Under the pieces are notes generated by a model. It saw nothing but the letters and a program-made list of their open reading frames with translations, did no database searches and was not told the DNA's origin. Shown in pieces: positions 35,899 through 45,866 of a stretch of 64,000 nucleotides of DNA (position 1 is the stretch's first letter; each line of letters starts with the position of its first letter). The translations under genes and the position numbers were made by a program. The DNA lies in NCBI GenBank assembly GCA_029215795.1, contig JARDYH010000001.1:190905654-190969653 (forward strand), given 5' to 3'. Origin of the DNA: Anniella stebbinsi (taxonomy: Eukaryota; Chordata; Lepidosauria; Squamata; Anniellidae).

Positions 35899-36004
35899 GG
35901 GTAAAATCCAACAGAGTAGAGTAGACCCATTGAAATGAATGGGACTTAAATCTCATTCATTTCAATGAGTCTATTCAAAGTAGGATTTATGTTGGATTTT
36001 ACCC
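35899..36004. repeat. 106-bp palindromic repeat
   Basis: GGGTAAAATCCAACAGAGTA pairs with the inverse GGATTTATGTTGGATTTTACCC, with central ATTGAAATGAATGGGAC and CATTCATTTCAAT also inverted. Likely a variant of the GCAATCCTA palindromic family. Confidence 0.65.
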
Positions 36005-36057
36005 AAGCAGTTTTGTGTGTAACCGAGGACTAATATGGCTCAATGAGAAGCAAAGAG

Positions 36058-36283
36058 TAGGCTGACCATATTTTGGAAACCCAAAAGGAGGACAGTATGG
36101 CCCACCCCAGCATGCCCACCCCAAGGTGGGGCCATCTTGACATGTCCAGCCCCCAAGGTGTGTGTGGCCTTGGTCACTTGTCTAATTCTACACCTCACAA
36201 TTAAGACAAACCTGTTCTACATAATATGTTAATGTTAAAATCACTGAAATAAAGAACAAGTGAGACATTCAATGTATCGGAAA
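36058..36283 (-). mobile_element. Terminal segment of the hAT element with TIR-like tip
   Basis: Starts TAGGCTGACCATATTTTGG, the same tip as the short MITE family at 15787-16103, and runs to the end of the transposase frame. The matching tip on the other side was not found; nothing similar was seen between 38.76 and 39.33 kb, so that end is probably lost. Confidence 0.65.
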
Positions 36284-38757
36284 TTAACATTTATTTTTAG
36301 TTGCTGTACAAATTTTAAGACTTTCTTCTTCCTGATGTGCCCTGGAATATTTTTCACTGGATCTTATTTTTCTTAAAAGAAGTGGGATGTTTAACGGGAA
36401 ACGGTAAAAATCCTTACAAGACATTTTCTTGTAATTATATTGCTGCTGTAAAATCCCTTTAAGTGTCTCCACAGACATCTGGCTCTTTTCTTTTGTCCAC
36501 TGTGTTTGCATCATTGAGAAAATACGCTCCACATTGGCATTGTGGGAGGGAACTGCAAAAAAGAATTGTGCAATCTGCAGCAGTTCTGAATGGAAGTCCA
36601 CACTTTTGGAGCTCTCAAAATATTTAGTCCACTTTTGGTGTGCCTTCAACTTTTTGAAGTCTTTCAACAATTTTTGTCGACAATTTTCGACAATTTTGAC
36701 AAGTCTTTCGACTTTTTTTTCAGATTTGCAACCTGATCGAAGCACTTCACATCATTGATGAGCACTCCCCTCTCTCTCAAGCAGTGAACGGTAGGCTCCA
36801 CATTAGGCCATTTTGGTGTCTCAGTCAGGGCAATCCGTGTGAATATCAAGAACTCTTCCAGGGGACTCATCCACTTCTGCAGATATTCAGTACATGTGGT
36901 GTCCTGAAACTCCACTTGGGCACAGAATGAGTCATGCAGCAAGTCCCGTCTTGTGATTTCCCCCCAGGAGTTCCTTGACTTTAAGAGCCATGAAGTTCTG
37001 GGCTTTCCGTTCATGGAGGATGTTGATTACAGAGTCCAAGCATGTCAGCACTTCCACCACAGAGTTTTCATGTTCAAGCCCTTCGATGTGTGCTTGGAAC
37101 ATGCTCATGAATGAGTGACTATGCCAGAAGTAGATCTCACTGACGTCATCCTCAAAGAATTTCTTGAGCCCAGCAGGTGGAACGTTTTGAGAGAGAAAGA
37201 AGGACTTCAAGGCTGGAAACATCTGCAGTAGTCTTGTGATTCCAGGGAATAAGGACAGCCACCATGTCCTGCTGTGGGGAAGCAGCTTTCTATATTCAAT
37301 GTCCATAGCCTCACAGTACTCCTTCAGACTCTCAGTTCTCACAGTGTAAATGCTGAAGTATTGGTATATTTTTACAATAATAGACTCCACATCCACATCA
37401 AGTGTGTCTGCCCCAGGATACACACAATTGTTCAAAATGTGTGCTGGGCAGCCCACACCAATCAGAGCAATCTTCTGCCACAGGCTTTTCAAGTTTGCAA
37501 AGACATTTCTCCCTTCCTCAGCATGCCGCAGTCCACCTGTTGTGTCTAATCCCTCTCCCCTTGAGCAGGGTGAAGGACTGTCAGACAATAATTCAGAGTC
37601 AGATTCTGAGGCCAAAGAGATAGCGCTAGAGACGTCCCAGTCCATACCAGGAGTGGGAGAGTTGCTTCCCATGGCCTCTTTCCAGCTGCGAATGAACCTT
37701 TGCCAGCTCTTGTCTCTGGTAGATGCAAGATTCCGTAGGAGAGAAAGGCGGTCTGAAGCGAGGGAAGGGAGGAGGTCAGCCAGGTTGATTGCTCGGAAAT
37801 GGATGGGTCAGAACCAGTCTCCCTGAAGGCGTACTGAAAGAAATGGGCTTTCCCTTTCATTGAAAGAACAACTGCTTTGTTTACTTTGCATAATCTTGCC
37901 TAGAAGACAAGTCTCTTAGAACTTTTAGACTCCCTTCAGCTGGGAGAAGATGTTTATTGCCTGAATAAAGCTTTGTTGATTTCATGGCAGACATATTTAT
38001 TGACTTCAAATAACGCAAGGGATGAGAGGGACACAACACCACCAAACATGGTATTGCAGCTGCCACCTGTGAAGGCAATGCACTTCTCCAACAAGCCATT
38101 CTTCTCCAGAGTATCCTTCACATAGTTGGCAATTGTATCTGCTGTCTCATTAGGTGCGTTCCTCACTTCAATGAGCTTGGACTGCAAACCACCATTCTTC
38201 TAGTCAGAATATTGGACTATATCTGGAAATAGTTTCACTGCACCATGGTTGCTTCCATCCGTTGAGACTCCGCAGTATGATATGTTGTAGTCTTTCATTG
38301 CTTGCAGAGCACTTTCCATAGACTGTGGTGTAAGCACAGAGTTCACAATTGCTTCTATCTTGGTGCGAGCACTTGCGAACTTCCGGGCTACATCTGAGTC
38401 AGGGAATATTGTCTTGAACAAGTCAGAGGTGCAATCCATTGATCTAAAGGTACTGTGATGCATCACAGTGTCAAAGGCCACCGTACCCTCCGCTGCAGTG
38501 ACCTCATCCTCCGATTTGCTTCCTGGTTTCACAAAGCGATCAGTCACTTTCGCGGAAGAGCTCTCTCCTTGAACAGCTGTCCTGTGCTTCGCTGACTCCA
38601 CATGGTTCTGCAAATCCAAAGCACCTTTATGTGCAACAGACATGAAAGTGCCAGGCTTGTATATGGTGCACTCAGCCTCATTCTCATCATGACCCTTCTT
38701 GACGCATGGAAATTTAGTCTTTAACTGAGATGTGAACTTACACTTTGTTTTTGGCAT
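36284..38757 (-). pseudogene. hAT-type transposase gene, broken and interrupted by a solo LTR
   Basis: Minus-strand pieces in the order of one hAT transposase. The N-terminal part (38200-38757) has a degenerate BED-like zinc finger (EC then NHVESAKH; the expected second Cys is Tyr) and the RNase-H-fold motif STDGSNHGAVKLFPDIV with a candidate first catalytic Asp. The next part (from 38187 down) has FTGGSCNTMFGG, where hAT proteins usually have an Asp before the Asn/Ser-Cys-Asn. After the inserted LTR (37538-38038) it resumes with NVFANLKSLWQK (36932-37530). The C-terminal part (36284-36745) has the dimerisation region with NANVERIFSMM, whose Glu near 36528 is the expected third catalytic residue. 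Frame changes occur near 38.19, 37.0 and 36.75 kb. This is a transposon relic, not evidently a domesticated host gene. Confidence 0.87.
37538..38038 (+). repeat. Solo LTR inside the hAT transposase
   Basis: 501 bases starting TGTTGTGTC and ending GACACAACA, flanked by perfect CCACC duplications (37533-37537 and 38039-38043). AATAAA at 37964-37969 suggests + orientation. Removing it and one CCACC rejoins the transposase motifs MFGG and LRHAEEGRNV. No internal retroelement genes remain, so it is a recombined solo LTR of an ERV or gypsy-like family. The family name is unknown to me. Confidence 0.85.
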
Positions 38758-39328
38758 TCTGGTTTATTTATGCAGAGTGTTTATTGACTTGTAAACCAGA
38801 ATCTAAAAGACAAGAAAGTAAGATATCATTGAGCATCTCTGAATCCTACAGCGAATCCATTACTGTTGTGAATTGCAGTCAGAGTTCGGAAAACAGGGCA
38901 GGACTACAACACCACCACTTCCATTTACATAAGTTTTCAAATATGAAAAACCATGTAACTTCTGGTCCAAGGCAAAGATAATCTGGACAGACTCTAATGA
39001 ACACAAAATTATCCCCATTAAGTGTATAACTATGTTCAACACACTAAAATAAAACCACTTGCAAAGCAATTAGCTAAACTTATCTCAAAATTCACAGGCA
39101 AGTTCCTTTTAAGTGCAATCTTACACTTCGCTTATTTCAGCTCACCCTAACAACAAGACTGCCACTACACAGTACAGCATAAGTATAGGGATTTTAAGCA
39201 TTATTTTTTCAGAAGCAGATAAGATTCAAGACTCAAGTACATGCCAAGGAAATTTTACAGGACAACTGTTATCACATAAAAGTGAAATGACCCAAAGTTA
39301 TTCCCTTGTCTGAAAAGCTATGTAGAAA

Positions 39329-39831
39329 CACTGGCTCAGTTCGGATGACATATTAAGCAATGGAGGGGTAAATAACGTACTGACTGTGCGTTAGGCAGGA
39401 GGAGCTCCACAGACGACACACTGCAGCCGGCGCTGCTCAGAACCGGCAAACGCCCTGGCTGCTATGAACTTGAGGTGGCCATTTTGGTTGCAGCTTCTCC
39501 TCCGTGTGTCCTCCAGCCGTATCCCAGCATGCACTGTGAGTTCTGCTGGCTGCATAGAGCGGCTGGGTTTTTTTGGCTGCTCTAGGCAGCAGAACTCCAT
39601 TCCAAAACGGAATAGTCCACGGGGGGGGGGGGGGGGGGGGGGGCTGAATTCTGACGACACTTTAAACAACGGGGCTTCGGGCTAAACCCGTTGTTTCGCT
39701 CCGTTGTTTAAAGTACCTGATTAATGTACTGTCAGTTGTGTGTGCGTTGTGTGTTGGCCTCCACAACTGATGATTGTTCCCCCCCCCCCCCCCCCCCCGT
39801 TGCCTAATGTGTCGTCCGAACTGAGCCAGTG
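39329..39831. mobile_element. Poly-G MITE (family A), 503 bp copy
   Basis: Ends CACTGGCTCAGTTCGGA and its inverted partner TCCGAACTGAGCCAGTG. Inside are G23 at 39621-39643 and C20 at 39779-39798. A central segment with GAGTTCTGCTGGCTG closely matches 52.75 kb, and a palindromic AACCCGTTGTTT region lies near 39.69 kb. Terminal structure suggests hAT, but the expected 8-bp duplication is not clean (TGTAGAAA against AGTAGCTG). Confidence 0.8.
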
Positions 39832-39904
39832 AGTAGCTGTAAAGATGCAGGGCAGATATTAGACGTCAAGATGTTATACTTTTTGATATATGCATGAAAA
39901 TGCT

Positions 39905-40125
39905 TTCAGGCAACATGTATAGAAAAGGGAATTTCTGCAGGTGCCATTTGTATGCACGCAGCACCTGGTGAAAGTCCCTCTTCATCACAACAATTAAAGC
40001 TGCAGGAGCTGTGACCAGATACAACAGAAGGCAGGACTCCTGCAGCTTTAACTGCTGAAATCCCTTTTCAATACTATAGTTAAAAGATACAGGAGCCCTG
40101 TCCTCCTTTTCATATGGCCAGCCCA
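39905..40125. mobile_element. TAGRSTGACC MITE, degraded copy
   Basis: Shows GAAAAGGGAATTTCTGC, GTGACCAGATACAAC and the family right end CTGTCCTCCTTTTCATATGG. Rearranged and lacking a clear left tip; probably a remnant of a dimer like 15787-16103. Confidence 0.6.
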
Positions 40126-40802
40126 CACTAATGGCACTGGAACAGTCTCGTGGGTATTGGCTTGGGCATTCACTGCCACGTTTTATATTGGTGATGAATA
40201 ATTCATCACACTATTTAATCACTTCACCACTAATTTCAGTTCTCTCACGTCTCTCACGTCATTCATTCCTAGAATGCAGAGCATCGAAAGGGGGTGTGGG
40301 GGAGGAAGAAATGCATATTTTTTTAAAAAAACTCATGGGACATTATCAATTAATGATAGGAGACTCTTCTATCATTTGATATGAAATTGGGCTTGGCAAA
40401 CTGAGCTAATTGGGAAAAAAGATTGCCTAATCCAGAGCCCTATTCAGACCCTATGGTCTTTTTCATGACATCATCAGGAGTGAGACAGATTCTGATTTTT
40501 TCTATCCAACACTCCTGACTACCTCACCTTGCTGCTTCCTTGGTGGCAGGAAAGTCTCTGGCTGTTCACACAACAGTGGTTGAGTGTGGGCTGTTATTGA
40601 GCTGTGGGTTGTTTGTTGTTTGTTACCGTGTTGTCTGAACTCAGGACGTTTTGCACTGGGTGTCTTGTTAATCATGCAGTGTGGCTTGTTTTTCCTCGAA
40701 CAAGCCACCTTGAGAACCCATGGTTTGTTGTTGGGTTGTTCAGGGTGAATAACAAGCGAGCCACCCTGCATGGTTAATAAGCCACCCTGCAAAAAATATC
40801 CT

Positions 40803-40860
40803 GGGTTCAGACAACACACTAACACCGTGAGTGTGTGTTAGCGTGTTGTGTGAACAACCC
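40803..40860. repeat. 58-bp palindrome of family B ends
   Basis: GGGTTCAGACAACACACTAA pairs with TTAGCGTGTTGTGTGAACAACCC. The preceding 370 bases (40435-40802) hold further family B motifs such as GTTGTCTGAACTCAGG and GGTTGTTCAGGG, probably overlapping insertions. Confidence 0.6.
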
Positions 40861-41089
40861 CTCTATCTCACCACCCCTCTGTCCCCTCCTGCCTTCTTTC
40901 CCTGCCTCCCTCCCCTTCTCTTTCCCTCCCTAATGCCTGAAAACTGCTATGGGAGAGTCACACGCACCAGGGATCACACCCCTGATGTCATGGTGACACT
41001 GCTGTAGCACTGTTCAAAGAACCAGGAAGGGAGGAAAAGAGAGAAGTCGCCTCTCTTCCTGCCTTTGCTGCACCTTAGTGGGGAGGGGA

Positions 41090-41466
41090 GGGACAGTTCT
41101 TTTCCACTTTGGATTACAATTTGAGCTGGAAGGGAGAGGGCCTTCTCTGTGGTGCCCCCCCAATTATGGAATGATCTCCCTGATGAGGCCCACTGGGTGC
41201 TAACACTGTTATCTTTTCTTCGCCAGGTCAAAACTTTTCTTTTCTCCCAGGCATTTTAACAGCTTAAGTTGAGTTTTTTAACTGAATTTTTGGCCAGGCT
41301 TAAAAGTTTAAAATGTTTTAAATATCAGCTGTTTTATGTTTTATGGTTTTAAATTTTGTATATTGACTTTTTAATGTTCAGTCTTTTAATTTTTGTAAAC
41401 CGCCCAGAGAGCTTCGGCTATGGGGCGGTATATAAATGTAATAAATAAAATAAAATAAATAAATAA
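41090..41466 (+). mobile_element. L2-type LINE 3' end
   Basis: Sense copy: GAGAGGGCCTTCTCTGTGGT (pol end, AFSV-like), CTCCCAGGCATTTTAAC, then 3' UTR with GTAAACCGCCCAGAGAGCTT and GGGGCGGTATATAAATG, ending in (AAAT)n. Confidence 0.75.
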
Positions 41467-41713
41467 ATTTTGGGTGTGAGTATGGGGTGGTGGTGATGGT
41501 AGCAGACTGGTTTGGAATAATGGTTTGCCTAATGAGTGCACCAATTTCATATTCTGAGCCTGGTCATGACACAATTCACCAACATGGCTACTCATCAACT
41601 CACACTTATTCAAGAAATTGTCGCATCTGTGATTTCAAGGGCCTTTTATTCTCTCTCTCACCATTTATATTGGGGGGGGTTGGTACATGTGAGGAGAGTG
41701 TTGAAGAAAGGTA

Positions 41714-41786
41714 TTTGTAATGCAGTGGCCATTTAACATTTGTAAGCAGTGGCCATTTAACATTTGTAAGCAGTGGCCATTTAACA
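41714..41786 (+). repeat. Minisatellite, three copies of a 24-25-bp unit
   Basis: TTTGTAA(T)GCAGTGGCC with ATTTAACA occurs three times head to tail; the first unit has one extra T. The copies are otherwise identical. Confidence 0.85.
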
Positions 41787-42689
41787 TTCACATGGGGAAC
41801 CCAGCAAGGGCTCCTTTAAGCATCATGTATGAAAATAACCTCAGAATCTGTGCTAGTCTGGAATAAAGCTGGCACTGACAGAATGTGGCAGTAATTCAGA
41901 GTTAGAATGGCTTGCATAGCCCATCAGTGTATTGTTGTTTACAAATGCATTTCCAACTAAGATCCATTTCACACAGGATTAGGTAGGTGGATGTTTGCTG
42001 CAATGAAGTCATGTAGTGTGAACGGAGGTTCATATAGCCAGACCCTTGGGTACACCCTGTGGACAGGTGCCAGAGCTTAGCAGTTGTCTTTTGGTTGCCA
42101 AGTGGAAATCCACTGAATGCTTGAAGATGTACTTCTCATACTTTATGTTTGTTTTACAACAAGCACCAGTCAAACATCACTGAATGAAAAAAAGTATGAA
42201 AAATTGAGAAAAAAACTGGACCCCCCCCCCCAAAAAAAATTGGGAAACCTACAAATCACTGGGAGAACACCCCCTCCCCCATCCACACCACAAGGCCTTC
42301 ACATTGCTAGCTATGAAGCATCTCATTGAGAACTCTGCTCAAAGACGTTCACTAGGCCAAAAATGACATATTTGGAAAAGCATGAACATGCAGGGGTAGA
42401 GAAATTCATGGTAAACTATAAATCAGCAACTTGGCAAAACATGTTTGTTAATGGCCATTTACAAAAGGAACCCCCTCAGATGGTGTATATATGATTCAGG
42501 GTTTGGCACCTTTCCCTTCAACCCTGCTAACAGATATTTATATGAACATGCTAACATTCTAAAACCAAACACATCAGCAAGTGACTCAAAAGAGACATGC
42601 AGATCTTCAAAGCTCGGGGAGCTCTTTTTATACTTTCAAACCAACATTTTACACTTTCAGAAATGGGGTGTTCATTTAGAGACTAATAG

Positions 42690-43122
42690 CTCAATCCTAG
42701 GTATGTCCACTCAAAAGTAAGTCCCACTAAGGCTGCCTCTACAAGAGGCATTTAAAGCTCTTTCAAGGCGCATTAAAAATTTTACCTCTACAAGAACGGA
42801 GCGCAAATCGGGCATAGAGGTGCGTTTTCTTTCCGATTATGCGCATTATCAAATGCGCGTTAAATAGCGCGTTTTATTTTGCTCCGGCCGTTAAAGCGCA
42901 TTTTGACTATGTGACCAAGCGATTCTCCGCATGTCAACAGTTTAAATCGCGTTTCGGTCGTCCAGTAATGCGCTTCGCCGGCTCTCGTACAGAGGTATTA
43001 GGCGTAAATGCACTTCTGCGAATATGCACATAATCGCCTAACCAGGCGTAAAGGCGAATTCTTGTAGATGAGGCCTTAGTTGCACATGGCTTACTCCCAA
43101 ATCAGTGTAGCTAGGATTGCAA
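42690..43122. repeat. GCAATCCTA-type palindromic repeat, interrupted
   Basis: Left half contains TCAATCCTAGGTATG and AAAGTAAGTCCCACT; right half contains GGCTTACTCCCAAATCAG and TAGGATTGCAATC in inverted sense. The halves are separated by the MITE at 42730-43076. Other degraded copies: 5128-5180, 9388-9450, 12781-12841, 30203-30300, 45123-45213, 48390-48470, 48635-48720 and 50216-50320. Confidence 0.7.
42730..43076. mobile_element. CpG-dense MITE with TA target duplication
   Basis: 347 bases with ends AGGCTGCCTCTACAAGA and TCTTGTAGATGAGGCCT in inverted sense, flanked by TA on both sides (42728-42729 and 43077-43078). It splits an older repeat whose halves are 42690-42729 and 43079-43122, so the boundaries are firm. 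I count about 29 CpG in 347 bases, far above the flanks. The motif CCTCTACAAGA recurs near 42783. A TA duplication suggests Tc1/mariner-type mobilisation. Confidence 0.8.
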
Positions 43123-43162
43123 TCTATGAAGGGAGACATAGGTCCAGCTCACAGCTGTCCCC

Positions 43163-43285
43163 AGCCTGGTGCTCGCCAGTTGTTTTAGACTTCAACTCCT
43201 ATCAGCCCCAGCGGTGAGGAATGCTGGGAGTTGAAATCCAACATATATGGAGGGCACCAGGTTGCACCACAGCTGGACAACAAGG
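43163..43285. repeat. CCTCCAGATGT-type palindromic repeat
   Basis: GTGCTCGCCAGTTGTTTTAG and ACTCCTATCAGCCCC on the left, inverse AATGCTGGGAGTTGAAATCC and GAGGGCACCAGGTTG on the right. Confidence 0.6.
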
Positions 43286-43479
43286 AAGGCTGTGCTAGAG
43301 TATCAAGAGTCTTAGAACTACTTTGTGGGTAGTATTTTGAGCCGCAGCTGCTCAATGCCCAACCAGCCACATATTATACCTGTGAGATTATGAGGGAACT
43401 TCTGTCATACCCAGGCACAGGCAAAGGAACTAGGTCTCCTAACAATCATTTTTTTTCTGGTGTGAAGGAATACTTTAGG

Positions 43480-43614
43480 TATAAGATTCATGGATGTACA
43501 TTTTAGAAAACATTTCCCTTTCATACACACATATAGCAGTAGATTTAGCTTATAAGAAACGGGTACATAGAGAAAGGAAAGTATTTTCTAAAATGTACAT
43601 CCATGTAACTTATA
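43480..43614. repeat. 135-bp hairpin with 43-bp arms
   Basis: Arms 43480-43522 and 43572-43614 share GGATGTACATTTTAGAAAA and its inverse with about five mismatches, separated by 49 bases. It lies next to an (AAT)n LINE tail. It could be a small fold-back element or an expressed hairpin. Confidence 0.7.
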
Positions 43615-43636
43615 ATAACAAAACCATTCTGCTTCC

Positions 43637-43638
<2 letters not shown>

Positions 43639-43669
<31 letters not shown>

Positions 43670-43850
43670 TTATTTCTAACCCGCCTCTCCCTCTGGATCG
43701 AGGTGGGGAACAACAATAAATATAAATGCAAAGACCATAAAATAGATAAAACATTAAAAACAAATCAAATTAATACATTATTAAAACATCTTAAAATTCA
43801 ACTAGGTAGGCCTGCAGGAAGAGATCAGTCTTCACGGCTCTCTTAAATTC
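43639..43850 (-). mobile_element. L2-type LINE tail, second subtype
   Basis: Antisense: (AAT)9, ACCCGCCTCTCCCTCTGGAT, CGAGGTGGGGAACAACA, then GGCCTGCAGGAAGAGATCAG as at 34077-34095. Confidence 0.75.
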
Positions 43851-43979
43851 AAGAAGACTACTCAGTTCCGTTCACACAGAAATTTTTTTTAAGAGACACA
43901 GAGTTTTTAAGAGGTTCAAATTCAAAACACACACACACACACACAAAACTCTACAAAACAAAGCTTAAAAGGTAGTTCA

Positions 43980-44710
43980 GGATCTTTTAAAGAAATGCAT
44001 GCTACCTGAAGAGGAGTCCTCAGAGACCCGAGCAGGCGGGCGCATGCGTTCTGCGTTTGGAATCGCCCCTGCTGCTGGACAACAAGGGGCTGGTGCCAGC
44101 TGGAGAAGTCCCGACTCCCAAGCAGGCTGCCCCAAATCAAGCTGTGTGGGTGCCGTCTGGAGCAGAACTGGCCGCCTGCCTGCGCGCCACACGGCTGAGG
44201 ACAGCCGGCTACCCAGTGCTGGCTGGAGGTTTGGGGCTGCTAGGGCCTCCTCCACTGGAGGAGGCCCAAATCAAGCATGTGAGCTGTGCAGCTGAGGAAG
44301 GCCGCTGGCTACTACGCTGGCTGGAGGTTTGGGGCTACTGGGGCCTCCTTCACTAGAGGAGCCCCAAATCAAGCTGTGCATGCACCGCGCGGCTGAGGTT
44401 GGTCGGCCCAGCACCGGCTGGGGCCCCGAGCTGGAGCAGGCCCAGCTGTCTGCCTAGGGATGCCCCAAATTAAGCCCGCTGCCCACATGCCTGCCGCTGC
44501 CACATACCTCCAATCTCCGCTGGGTGCTGCCGCCACCAGTCTTTCCACTGCTACTGCTGCCGCTGGTCTGCTGTGTTCGCCGCTGCTGCCCATCCGATCT
44601 GCTTCTGTACAGATAGCCAGCCAGGTCTTTTGGTGTGCTTTTCAGAAAATCTCACGATACTTCTGGGATGCCAGAAGTCTCATGAGATTTGCTAGTACTT
44701 CGTAGAAAAA
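43980..44710. repeat. GC-rich block with about 100-bp internal repeats
   Basis: A 730-bp block much richer in G+C than its flanks. CCCAAATCAAGC recurs near 44132, 44266, 44364 and (as CCCAAATTAAGC) 44464, and GGCTGGAGGTTTGGGGCT recurs near 44222 and 44320. Open frames on both strands look like base-composition effects. No protein family recognised. It could be the 5' UTR of a retroelement or a decayed CpG island. Confidence 0.55.
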
Positions 44711-45404
44711 GCAAGCAGAGGCAAAATGAGGCCTGACAGTCCCAGCTCCAGTTGTGCCGGTGATATGTCATTTTACTGGAGGTCTCCTGGGATTTCCGGT
44801 TATTCTGCTCAGGCTAGCAAAGAGAAAGATTGGATGCATTGATGACAGAGTGTGAATTACTGTGTAAGTCATATCAATGGGATGGGCAATCAACTCCTAA
44901 AACATCTTCAGACATGGCTGCTTGATTTCAATTTGAAGACTAGAAAATGTTTTTGCTCTTCCATTTAGTGAAAATTGGCTTTAAATTAATTGTGAAATTT
45001 TCCATGGTAGTTTAATACTGGATACTCATGCACCTTGCACAGGACATCTCTGAATTATACTGTGGAAGACAGAACATCCATTCCATTTAACCTCATGGTA
45101 AAGCACCAGCACACATCTATTATTAATTAGGTCTGCAATACACACATACCTGGGCATAAGCCCCATTAAACTGAATAGGATTTACTTCGCAGTAGAGATG
45201 CATAAGATTGCACTGTGTCATGCCCGTTGGAAGAATTCTCATCTGAGGAGGAGCTACAGCTCCCAGAGACAGACAACATGAAGAGCAGCCCATATCAGGA
45301 GATCTAGGGGAGCCTGGGACCTCAGGGAAGATCACCGTCTCTGAGGCAGAGGCTGGGTGACCACCTAGCCCTCAAGTGCATTGTCACCTCAAGAGGCAGG
45401 CAAG

Positions 45405-45866
45405 TAAGAACATAAGAAGAGTCATACTGCATCAGACCAAGGGTTCATCTAGTCCAGCACTCTGTTCACACAGTGGCCAACCAGCTATCCACCAGGGACC
45501 CATAAGCAGGACACAGTGGCTGAATTTGGACGACACAATAAGCAACTGGGGGGGGGGGCAATCGTCAGTTGTATTGACTATTGTGTCATCCGAATGCTGC
45601 CATAGTCAACTCAGCGCTGATCCTAATCCACACCACAGTTGATTATTTATTACATGTTGTGTGGGGAGTACCCCCTAGATGAACAACTGTAAAGTTGATT
45701 ATTACCCCACCACTGACTATCGTGTTGTCCAAATTCAGCCAGTGCAACAGCATCCTCCCACCCACGTTCTCCAGCAATTGGTGATATAGCTGACTGCCTC
45801 TGATACTGGAGGTAGCACATAGCCATCACAATTCATAGTCATTGATAGCCTTCCCCTCCAGGAAAT
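45405..45866 (+). repeat. Interspersed repeat of the GATCAGACC type, inserted in the LTR
   Basis: Begins AAGAACATAAGAAG and continues CATCAGACCAAGGG and CTAGTCCAGCA. Related copies lie at 9489-9590 and 10048-10235, with a 3' part at 59120-59310. It is split by the MITE at 45514-45744. This is a widespread reptile repeat whose class I cannot name. Confidence 0.65.
45514..45744. mobile_element. Poly-G MITE (family A), innermost nested copy
   Basis: Inverted ends of the form CA(G/C)TGGCTGAATTTGGAC pair across 231 bases; just inside the left end is a G11 run. The interior shares ATCGTCAGTTGT with other family copies. The duplication is ambiguous (CAGTG can be read either as TSD or as TIR tip). 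Confidence 0.75.

Noticed and set aside
36284..38757. A domesticated host gene derived from hAT
   Set aside because: Several frame breaks, a solo LTR in the middle, loss of a zinc-finger Cys and a likely catalytic Asp argue for a dead transposon.
41714..41786. CRISPR array
   Set aside because: Only three head-to-tail units with no spacers, in a vertebrate genome; it is a minisatellite.
43977..44593. Several open frames in the GC-rich block
   Set aside because: Both strands are open in several frames, explained by base composition and internal repeats; no domain seen.
45509..45749. 5-bp CAGTG as a certain target duplication of the poly-G MITE
   Set aside because: CAGTG/CACTG is also part of the inverted tips in the 39 kb copy, so this copy alone cannot separate duplication from TIR.
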